A DNA stretch of 5,954 bases from Geobacter sp. UBA698 (GTDB taxonomy: Bacteria; Desulfobacterota; Desulfuromonadia; Geobacterales; Pseudopelobacteraceae). The stretch's first letter is position 1. Every line of letters begins with the position of its first letter. The DNA lies in NCBI GenBank assembly GCA_002298925.1, contig DBMM01000048.1:35994-41947 (forward strand). Reading direction: 5' to 3'. Positions 1 through 4,394 of this stretch are shown here, in pieces. The translations under genes were made by a program, and so were the position numbers. The notes beneath the pieces were generated by a model that saw nothing but the letters and a program-made list of their open reading frames with translations, did no database searches and was not told the DNA's origin.

Positions 1-131
1 TCTCTGATCTGAAACTGGAATAATATATCTTTCAAAATTTTACCAAATGAACCAGCGTAAAACAAATCTAATCGTTGACCCGGTAACCCATCTGATACAA
101 AAAAACAGTATGCTCCACCGGCATTTTTCAG

Positions 132-140
132 TATGATAAT
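132..140 (+). promoter_or_regulatory. possible -10 element upstream of the FKBP gene
   Basis: TATGATAAT contains two overlapping 5-of-6 matches to the sigma-70 -10 box, about 50 bases before the ATG at 189. No convincing -35 lies 16-18 bases upstream. The TTGACC at 75-80 is too far away to pair with it. A small stem CGGC-gaaca-GCCG (150-162) would lie in the 5' untranslated region. This is a weak call resting on one box. Confidence 0.25.
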
Positions 141-188
141 AAATTACAGCGGCGAACAGCCGTAACAAACTCTGAAAGGCAGAACCAA

Positions 189-704
189 ATGGCACAGGCA
201 AAAAATGGCGACAAGGTAAAAATCAACTATATCGGGTCGCTGGAAGACGGCACCGTCTTCGACTCCACCCTCGAAGATAGCGAGTGTGAAACTGAAGGTT
301 GTGAATCAGACGACTGCGGCACCGATGACTGCGATTGCGGCGATGACTGCGGCTGCGGCGAGACAGGCCCCATGGAAATGACCATCGGCGCCGGGGAGTT
401 CTTCCCCCAGATCGAAGAGGCTCTGATCGGCATGGTTGCCGGCGAGAAAAAGAGCGTGGTCATCCCGGCCAAAGACGCCTTCGGCGAGTACGACACGGAA
501 AAAGTGTTCAACGTGCCGCGCAGCGACATGCCCGAAGACCTCAAGCCGGAAGTTGGCGATGAGCTGACCCTCTCCAACGATGACGATGAAGAGATCGACG
601 TGACCGTAGTCGAGGTAAACGATGACAGCGTCACCTTCGACACCAACCACCCGTTGGCGGGCGAAGACCTGACCTTTGAAATCGAACTGCTGGAAATCCT
701 CTAG
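189..704 (+). CDS. slyD: SlyD-like FKBP peptidyl-prolyl cis-trans isomerase with Cys-rich insert
   Basis: Predicted cytoplasmic prolyl isomerase and folding helper of the SlyD type. The 171 residues begin with the FKBP strand NGDKVKINYIGSLEDGTVFDST (residues 6-27, split here by eye), resume with PMEMTIGAGEFFPQIEEAL (61-79) and GEKKSVVIPAKDAFGEYD, then carry an SlyD-style flap domain (about 101-149) and the closing NHPLAG motif (153-158). There is no signal peptide. The oddity is an acidic insert at residues 28-60 with all seven cysteines of the protein, spaced Cx4Cx4Cx4CxCx3CxC (C33, 38, 43, 48, 50, 54, 56). E. coli SlyD instead carries its metal-binding His/Cys residues in a C-terminal tail, which is absent here: the protein stops right after the FKBP core. 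Metal binding by the insert is inferred. The ATG at 189 has GAAAGG at 174-179, nine bases upstream. The gene is monocistronic, with a terminator 25 bases after the stop. Confidence 0.93.
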   Translation: MAQAKNGDKVKINYIGSLEDGTVFDSTLEDSECETEGCESDDCGTDDCDCGDDCGCGETGPMEMTIGAGEFFPQIEEALIGMVAGEKKSVVIPAKDAFGEYDTEKVFNVPRSDMPEDLKPEVGDELTLSNDDDEEIDVTVVEVNDDSVTFDTNHPLAGEDLTFEIELLEIL

Positions 705-728
705 GTTCCGGTCGGTCAGTTAACGCAG

Positions 729-770
729 AACGCCCCCTGAAGCCTGTCTTCACGGGGCGTTTTCTTGTTT
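729..770 (+). terminator. intrinsic terminator after the FKBP gene
   Basis: An 8-bp stem AACGCCCC (729-736) pairs with GGGGCGTT (754-761). After one C-C mismatch a second 5-bp stem TGAAG/CTTCA (738-742 with 748-752) closes a five-base loop CCTGT. The stem runs directly into a T-rich tail TTTTCTTGTTT. This is a textbook rho-independent terminator for the upstream isomerase gene and separates it from the next gene. Confidence 0.9.
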
Positions 771-785
771 ATCACTCTGTTCCAG

Positions 786-803
786 GCATTTTTCGAAAAA
801 TGC
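786..803. repeat. perfect 18-bp palindrome over a start codon
   Basis: GCATTTTTCGAAAAATGC is identical to its reverse complement, with its centre between 794 and 795. It covers the ATG at 800-802. As DNA it could be a dimeric repressor site. As RNA it folds into a 7-bp stem with a TCGA loop that buries the first start codon. Which of these applies, if either, cannot be decided from sequence. Confidence 0.75.
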
Positions 804-1033
804 GAGGCCCCATGGAATGTCCAACCTTCGATTCGCAGCAGCTGCTTGAACTGGCACGTACCCGCATGCCCTTCGGCAAATACAAGGGACGGCTTCTGAT
901 CGACCTGCCCGAACCCTATGTCGTCTGGTTCAGCCAGCAGGGCTTCCCCAAGGGGAAGCTGGGCGACATGCTCCGCACGGTCCACGAGATCAAAGTAAAT
1001 GGGCTGGAGTACCTCTTCGATCCCCTGCGCTGA
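800..1033 (+). CDS. DUF3820-family small protein
   Basis: A 77-residue protein with the signature of the DUF3820 family (Pfam calls it a putative quorum-sensing-regulated virulence factor; no biochemical role is established to my knowledge). The family core is clear: MPFGKYKGRLLIDLPEPYVV (residues 23-42), then WFSQQGFPKGKLGDML (43-58). The protein is small, soluble, without signal peptide or membrane segment. The start is uncertain. The ATG at 800 lies inside an 18-bp palindrome and has only a distant CCAGG upstream. The in-frame ATG at 812 (residue 5) has GAGG at 804-807, only four bases away. The conserved core begins well after both, so either start would give an intact protein. It stands alone between the terminator at 729-770 and a non-coding stretch. 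No plus-strand terminator with a T-tract follows directly. Confidence 0.85.
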   Translation: MRGPMECPTFDSQQLLELARTRMPFGKYKGRLLIDLPEPYVVWFSQQGFPKGKLGDMLRTVHEIKVNGLEYLFDPLR

Positions 1034-1054
1034 CAGCAAGAATCCCCTGCCAAC

Positions 1055-1080
1055 AAAAAAAGGGACAATTGCTTGTCCCC
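1055..1080 (-). terminator. minus-strand intrinsic terminator-like hairpin
   Basis: GGGACAA (1062-1068) pairs with TTGTCCC (1073-1079) around a TTGC loop. The seven A residues at 1055-1061 read as seven U residues right after the stem on the minus strand, so the orientation that fits an intrinsic terminator is minus. The plus strand has no T-tract after the stem. The nearest minus-strand gene is mscL, whose stop is more than 300 bases away and which already has a hairpin at 1311-1336. This may be a backup terminator for mscL or the end of an unannotated antisense transcript. Confidence 0.6.
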
Positions 1081-1148
1081 CTGGCCAACTGTGCATATTA
1101 CACTAATTATTTTTTAAATAACAGACTGTAAATTTGCCAATACCTGGT

Positions 1149-1154
1149 TATAAT
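1149..1154 (+). promoter_or_regulatory. -10 box of the predicted small-RNA promoter
   Basis: A perfect TATAAT in an AT-rich spacer, about seven bases before a 16-bp palindrome at the expected start of transcription. The matching -35 is poor: the best-placed hexamer, CTGTAA at 1126-1131, has a 17-base spacer but only three consensus matches. TTGCCA at 1134-1139 is too close. The A/T-rich run at 1096-1120 could act as an UP element. A plus-strand terminator at 1311-1343 supports a transcript starting here. Confidence 0.45.
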
Positions 1155-1159
1155 TGAAA

Positions 1160-1175
1160 CAGGTGGCGCCACCTG
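1160..1175. repeat. perfect 16-bp palindrome at the predicted RNA 5' end
   Basis: CAGGTGGCGCCACCTG equals its own reverse complement. It sits five bases after the TATAAT box. As RNA it would be a GC-rich 6-bp hairpin with a GCGC loop at the 5' end of the transcript. As DNA it is positioned like an operator over the transcription start. Confidence 0.7.
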
Positions 1176-1192
1176 CAACAGACCGCCAAAAC

Positions 1193-1200
1193 AAAGGAGG
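1193..1200 (+). promoter_or_regulatory. Shine-Dalgarno-like AAAGGAGG without a start codon
   Basis: AAAGGAGG is an almost ideal ribosome-binding sequence, yet none of ATG, GTG or TTG occurs 4-13 bases downstream, and the first ATA/ATC triplets lead to no meaningful frame. It lies inside the candidate small RNA. It is better read as a purine-rich protein-binding (CsrA-type) or 16S-pairing motif than as a translation start. Confidence 0.4.
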
Positions 1201-1310
1201 GCTACATCATACAAAAATCACAATCTAAAGAGGAATCATCCGTCCGGCAGGAGTAACAGGCCGGAATAGCCCTTGAAAAGGGAGTAGGTAGATTCGTCCA
1301 TTATAAAAGT

Positions 1311-1343
1311 GAGGCCCGCGATTTTTTGCGGGCCTTTCATTTT
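1311..1343 (+). terminator. intrinsic terminator, probably bidirectional
   Basis: AGGCCCGC (1312-1319) pairs perfectly with GCGGGCCT (1328-1335) around a GATTTTTT loop, followed on the plus strand by TTCATTTTAT. Read on the minus strand the same stem is followed by CACTTTTAT. It ends the predicted plus-strand small RNA and can also stop mscL transcription arriving from the right, whose stop codon is 48 bases beyond it. Confidence 0.85.
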
Positions 1344-1390
1344 ATGTACCCACTGCAATAATCCTGGATCGTATTCACAACCGGACGGTG

Positions 1391-1792
1391 TTACTTGTTC
1401 TTGAGCAAGTCCCGGATGTCCGTCAGCAAAAGCTCTTCCTTGGTCGGTGCCGGCGGAGCAGCAGGGGCCTCGGCCTCTTTTTTCTTAAGGGAATTAATGG
1501 CTTTTATCGCCATGAATATGACAAATGCAATAATCGCAAAATCAATCACGGTCATCAAAAATTTGCCGTAACTGATCAAAACCGCCGGTTTCTTGTCAAC
1601 AGCCTCCTTGACAACGATCGCCAGATTGGAAAAATCGACTCCACCCATTAATACGCCAATCGGCGGCATAACCACATCACTCACAAAAGAAGTGACAATC
1701 TTGCCGAACGCCCCGCCGATGATGATACCGACCGCCATGTCGACCACATTGCCCTTTACCGCGAACTCCTTGAATTCACTCATCATTCCCAT
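1391..1792 (-). CDS. mscL: large-conductance mechanosensitive channel MscL
   Basis: Inner-membrane channel that opens under membrane tension and releases solutes after hypo-osmotic shock; it works as a homo-oligomer. With the start chosen here it has 133 residues, within the usual MscL range. The amphipathic N-terminal helix SEFKEFAVKGNVVDMAVG is followed by the gate and first membrane helix (about 15-45, with GIIIGGAFGKI and MPPIG), a periplasmic loop, the second helix (about 72-98, FDFAIIAF-like region and MAIKAINSLKKK), an Ala/Pro linker and the C-terminal bundle PTKEELLLTDIRDLLKNK. Four in-frame starts exist: GTG at 1801 and ATG at 1792, 1786 and 1783. I chose 1792 because AGGGGG lies eight bases upstream; that motif overlaps the GTG. 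Homologues usually begin near SEFKEF, so the later ATGs remain possible. It is a single-gene unit, unrelated to the oxidase operon. Confidence 0.95.
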   Translation of the reverse strand: MGMMSEFKEFAVKGNVVDMAVGIIIGGAFGKIVTSFVSDVVMPPIGVLMGGVDFSNLAIVVKEAVDKKPAVLISYGKFLMTVIDFAIIAFVIFMAIKAINSLKKKEAEAPAAPPAPTKEELLLTDIRDLLKNK

Positions 1793-1800
1793 TGCAAGCA

Positions 1801-1807
1801 CCCCCTA
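1801..1807 (-). promoter_or_regulatory. ribosome-binding site that fixes the mscL start
   Basis: On the minus strand TAGGGGG ends eight bases before the ATG at 1792. It overlaps the GTG at 1801, which therefore cannot use it, and lies 14 or more bases from the ATGs at 1786 and 1783. Confidence 0.6.
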
Positions 1808-1969
1808 TGAAAGTTTTGACCTGCACCATGTAATTTACAGCGGCCAGAGAAGCTTGAAACACCTGTACTTTTTTTGCCACCCAAGACAGCTTCGTAAAAA
1901 TACTAACAGTGAATCAATGTTTCGCAATACCAAAAAACGGGAAAATGCTCAAAAAACTCAAAAAGACAA

Positions 1970-2350
1970 CTATTTGAAGGTCGTCAGCACATATTCAGCA
2001 ATTGCAACGGCATCCCTGTCCGGCAGGGTGGCCGCATCAAAACGGATCATGCGGGAGATGGGATTGCGCATGATCCTGACGATGTCATCGGCAGTGGTGA
2101 TGTGGTTGGAGCGCAAAACCGTGCCGCGCAGGGACCGCCGCGGATCGCTGACATTGCCGCCGTCGGGATGGCAGCTGGCGCAGAACTGCCTGAAGAGCGC
2201 CTCGCCGTCCTGGCTCCGGACAGCTCCGGCGGCCGTGACCACCGGCCTGGACGCTTGCTGCGGTTTCCCGGCAGGTTCCTGACTGCATCCTGCCACAAAA
2301 AGCAGCGACACCGCCGGCAGAACAGCAGCTCGCACATTCAGGCGACACAT
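1970..2350 (-). CDS. lipoprotein monoheme c-type cytochrome
   Basis: A 126-residue exported electron carrier. The N-terminus (MCRLNVR, then a hydrophobic stretch 8-21) ends in the lipobox VAGC with Cys22 as the lipid-attachment residue, so the mature protein should be tethered to a membrane facing the periplasm. A linker (23-45) precedes one class I cytochrome c domain with a single heme site CASCH (57-61). The distal axial ligand is probably Met101, with Met94 the alternative. The C-terminal helix DAVAIAEYVLTTFK is typical of small cytochromes. The ATG at 2350 has AAAGGAG at 2356-2362 with a short five-base spacer. It follows the DRTGG-protein gene by 48 bases on the same strand and may be the last gene of the oxidase transcript. 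Donating electrons to the caa3 oxidase is an inference from that proximity. No clear terminator stem follows, only T-runs on the minus strand. Confidence 0.9.
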   Translation of the reverse strand: MCRLNVRAAVLPAVSLLFVAGCSQEPAGKPQQASRPVVTAAGAVRSQDGEALFRQFCASCHPDGGNVSDPRRSLRGTVLRSNHITTADDIVRIMRNPISRMIRFDAATLPDRDAVAIAEYVLTTFK

Positions 2351-2362
2351 GGAGACTCCTTT

Positions 2363-2393
2363 GGCTGTTATTTTGACATGAACGAATACAGCC
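2363..2393 (-). repeat. intercistronic inverted repeat before the cytochrome gene
   Basis: GGCTGT (2363-2368) and ACAGCC (2388-2393) form a 6-bp stem with a 19-base loop in the gap between the DRTGG gene and the cytochrome gene. On the minus strand it directly abuts the AAAGGAG ribosome site. It has no T-tract, so it is not a terminator. It could set an mRNA end or affect ribosome access. Confidence 0.35.
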
Positions 2394-2398
2394 GGATT

Positions 2399-3502
2399 TC
2401 AGGCAGCGTCAAAAAGCTTGTCAAGTGCGTTGAAGTCGAGGCTATGTTCGGCCAGGGCCCGCACCAGATCGAGCTTTTCCCGGTCCTCGGCGGTGATTTT
2501 GGAGACATCTTCGGTGATGAGGCGATACAGCTCGGCGGTGCTCTGGGTCATGGTGCGCAGGTAGGGAATCTTGCTGCGATCGAGAATGCGCTGGGTAATT
2601 ACGCTGACCGGACTGAGGCCGGGAATGACCAGGCCTGAAATGCGCGAACGGTACTCCGGCATCTGATACATGTTGGCCAGGGTCACCAGCAGCTCGTCAC
2701 GGCTGCTGGTGACGATCAGCAGCGAAGCGTCCTTGAGCATTTCCGTGACCCGCTGGGTCGAAGCGGCACCAATCTGGACGTTGTGTATGATGCGCCCCAT
2801 TTCGCGGTGGTTGCCGTTCAGCCTCAGGTCCAGCAGGCGCGAGATACGGCGCAGGGTCGGATTGGCCAGAACCGGATGATAGTCAAATCCGCCAATCACG
2901 GTAAAGGGCTCGTCGATCAGAGCCCGCCGCAGGTAATCCAGCACATTCTCACGCTTTTCCGGGATCAGCTTGTTGGCCAGCATGGCCCTCACTTCGGCGC
3001 CCTCTTTCTCGAACAGCGCCAGGTTCAGGCAGACCGTATCGATCACGTTCCCCACGCCGCCGCCGGTCACCATCAGCACCGGTGCATTCAGCAGGCGGGC
3101 AATGCGCGCATTGGACAGTTTCAGCACCGAGCCGACCCCCGGATGTCCGGAGCCCTCGATGATAATGAAATCGCACTGTTTCTCCAGTTCGTGACAGGCA
3201 TGCAGGATGCGCTCCTGCAGGTCGGAAACGCAGATATCGCCATCAATGACCCTGCGGCTGGTATCCGGATACACCACCACCGGCGACATATAACGCAGAT
3301 CCTTCTCCAGACCGAATACCTGGGCGATCAGAGCGGCATCCTTATCCACTGGAATTCCCCGCAGAACAGCCGGTTTGGGGCCGATCGGCTTGATGAAGCC
3401 GATGCGCTCGTATTTCTTTCTTGCCAGGTGCAGCAGTGAGATGCTGGTGGTGGTTTTACCACTGTTCTGACCGGTAGCTGCTATGAAGATCTTTCGCGCC
3501 AT
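2399..3502 (-). CDS. BioD-like P-loop protein with DRTGG domain
   Basis: A 367-residue cytoplasmic protein resembling the N-terminal regulatory half of large phosphate acetyltransferases (COG0857-type), without the catalytic PTA domain. The first part (about 1-205) is a dethiobiotin-synthetase-like ATPase fold: P-loop TGQNSGKT (10-17, Lys16), GFIKPIGPKP (35-44), and IIIEGSGHPGVGS (113-125), which matches the EG-containing motif of the family. The second part (about 215-325) fits a DRTGG domain, with IVTSSRDELLVTLA (263-276) at the position of the name-giving motif and GLVIPGLSP after it. The substrate is unknown; nucleotide binding is well supported, and a regulatory role is inferred from PTA. 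The ATG at 3502 lies in a 14-bp palindrome, with GAGGAG 11 bases upstream. It follows ctaB by 70 bases on the same strand. Alternative names such as cobyrinic acid a,c-diamide synthase would rest only on the shared fold. Confidence 0.85.
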   Translation of the reverse strand: MARKIFIAATGQNSGKTTTSISLLHLARKKYERIGFIKPIGPKPAVLRGIPVDKDAALIAQVFGLEKDLRYMSPVVVYPDTSRRVIDGDICVSDLQERILHACHELEKQCDFIIIEGSGHPGVGSVLKLSNARIARLLNAPVLMVTGGGVGNVIDTVCLNLALFEKEGAEVRAMLANKLIPEKRENVLDYLRRALIDEPFTVIGGFDYHPVLANPTLRRISRLLDLRLNGNHREMGRIIHNVQIGAASTQRVTEMLKDASLLIVTSSRDELLVTLANMYQMPEYRSRISGLVIPGLSPVSVITQRILDRSKIPYLRTMTQSTAELYRLITEDVSKITAEDREKLDLVRALAEHSLDFNALDKLFDAA

Positions 3503-3513
3503 ACCGCGGTATG
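3500..3513. repeat. perfect 14-bp palindrome over the start of the DRTGG gene
   Basis: CATACCGCGGTATG is its own reverse complement. It covers the ATG (3500-3502) and the whole stretch between it and the GAGGAG ribosome site. As RNA it could form a 5-bp stem with a CGCG loop that includes the start codon. As DNA it may be a protein-binding site. Confidence 0.6.
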
Positions 3514-3572
3514 CTCCTCGTGATGACCTGATATAATCAGCGATATCAACTTCAAATCAAAAAATTTCCGGA

Positions 3573-4394
3573 TCACCTTTGCAGACAGAGCAGCAGGGTC
3601 ACCAGCAGCGGCAAGAGATTGAGACATGAAAACAGGACCTTTTCCGACCGCAACAGAAGCGTGAGCATCAACGAAAAGGACACAATAGTATACCACAGGG
3701 TGGCAGGATGCCCGATCATGCCGAAAGCCGGCAGGAGCATGGCTGCCGTCACCAGCGCCAGCAGCCAGACCACGAGGAGACCGTAAAATCCATGCCACTG
3801 GACTGGCATCTTGAGCAGAGGAATGCCGGCACAACGGTAATCATCGGCATGGCGGCGCTGGATGAGCCAGAAATGGGGAATCTGCCACAGATACATCAAG
3901 CCGGCCAGGAACATGACCCGGTAGTCCCAAGGCTCCCCACCGGCAGCGCTCCAGCCGATGAGCGGCGGTACCGCCCCGCACAGGGCGCCAGCCACGAGGG
4001 CGTAGGGGGTCAAGCGTTTGAGCGGAGTGTAGACGACCAGATACCAGCAGAGCGCCGCCAGGCCGAGCAGGGTGCAGACGCGGCCGCCCCCTGCGGAGAG
4101 CAACGCCAGACCAGCCAGAGCTGCGGTTCCGGCGATCAGTGTTGCGTTCAGCACCGTCAGCTCCCCCTGTGGCAATGGTCGCAGCCTGGTTCGCTGCATG
4201 AGACGATCAACATCCCGTTCCAGCACCTGATTGAAGGCTGAACCGGCCGCAGCCAGCAGAACCACTCCGCTAAAGACCGCACTGAGCGCAACCAGATCAA
4301 TTTCAGCCGAAAAGAGCAGGTAGCCTCCCAGCACAGCCACGCCATTCAGTAGCGCCAGGCGTGGTCGGAACAACCTGAGCAACGGCCTGATCAT
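3573..4394 (-). CDS. ctaB: protoheme IX farnesyltransferase (heme O synthase)
   Basis: Inner-membrane UbiA-family prenyltransferase that joins farnesyl diphosphate to heme B to make heme O, the precursor of oxidase heme cofactors. The 273 residues are mostly membrane helices. The first diphosphate/Mg-binding motif is intact in NQVLERDVDRLMQRTRLRPL (55-74: Asn55, Asp61, Asp64, Arg68, Arg72). YTPLKR (122-127), WQIPHFW (170-176) and the second Asp-containing motif DDYRCAGIPLL (184-194) are the other family marks. The length is slightly below the usual 280-300. Its ATG overlaps the TGA of subunit II (ATGA, 4391-4394), which implies translational coupling and a role in maturing that oxidase. The symbol cyoE is used for the same family in E. 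coli; ctaB is chosen because the partner is a cytochrome c oxidase. Confidence 0.95.
   Translation of the reverse strand: MIRPLLRLFRPRLALLNGVAVLGGYLLFSAEIDLVALSAVFSGVVLLAAAGSAFNQVLERDVDRLMQRTRLRPLPQGELTVLNATLIAGTAALAGLALLSAGGGRVCTLLGLAALCWYLVVYTPLKRLTPYALVAGALCGAVPPLIGWSAAGGEPWDYRVMFLAGLMYLWQIPHFWLIQRRHADDYRCAGIPLLKMPVQWHGFYGLLVVWLLALVTAAMLLPAFGMIGHPATLWYTIVSFSLMLTLLLRSEKVLFSCLNLLPLLVTLLLCLQR

Larger units (their letters stand above)
1161..1343 (+). ncRNA. candidate small RNA with GGA motifs, no ORF
   Basis: Between the TATAAT box and the terminator lie about 180 bases with no plausible reading frame but with clear folding potential. Visible pairings are TCCGGC/GCCGGA (1243-1248 with 1260-1265) around an 11-base loop AGGAGTAACAG; CCCTT/AAGGG (1270-1274 with 1278-1282); an outer GAATC/GATTC (1233-1237 with 1291-1295) that would close these two into a three-way junction; and an alternative AGGGCTA/TAGCCCT (1198-1204 with 1267-1273) that excludes the CCCTT hairpin. 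Five GGA motifs occur (1196, 1232, 1250, 1263, 1281), one of them as AGGA in a hairpin loop. That is the kind of site bound by CsrA/RsmA, so a CsrB/RsmY-like decoy RNA is one hypothesis. I do not recognise it as a named riboswitch, tRNA, 6S, SRP or RNase P RNA. A cis-acting leader is unlikely because the terminator is followed by convergent mscL. Confidence 0.45.

Noticed and set aside
75..93. TTGACC followed by CCCATCT, considered as a sigma-70 or heat-shock sigma-32 promoter
   Set aside because: The spacing between the two motifs is only six bases, and no -10 lies at 16-18 bases from TTGACC.
2..143. Minus-strand frame open from 143 to the left edge, and a 29-codon plus-strand ORF at 47-136
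   Set aside because: The minus frame has no ATG or GTG and only internal TTG codons; the plus ORF has no clear ribosome site. The region is AT-rich and overlaps the expected FKBP promoter. A gene running off the left edge cannot be excluded.
1163..1229. Short plus-strand ORF from a GTG in the palindrome
   Set aside because: No ribosome site before it; the strong AAAGGAGG is inside the frame, not upstream; peptide has no recognisable features.
1277..1295. AAAAGGGAGTAGG resembles the conserved 5' motif of yybP-ykoY manganese riboswitches
   Set aside because: The motif should be followed by a large folded aptamer, but the terminator begins about 20 bases later and no downstream plus-strand gene exists to regulate.
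1236..1301. 21-codon minus-strand ORF starting inside a TATAAT-like box
   Set aside because: No ribosome site, its ATG overlaps the only promoter-like element, and the strand is opposite to the folded RNA candidate.
1920..1969. T-runs on the minus strand after the cytochrome gene as a terminator
   Set aside because: No stem precedes the T-runs, so an intrinsic terminator cannot be supported.
1593..2282. Long plus-strand open frame (229 codons)
   Set aside because: It is antisense to mscL and the cytochrome gene, both clearly identified by motifs. It has low-complexity composition and no ribosome site.
2102..3439. Plus-strand open frames of 178 and 218 codons at 2102-2638 and 2783-3439
   Set aside because: Both lie antisense to the DRTGG or cytochrome genes and arise from GC-rich codon bias; no recognisable domain.
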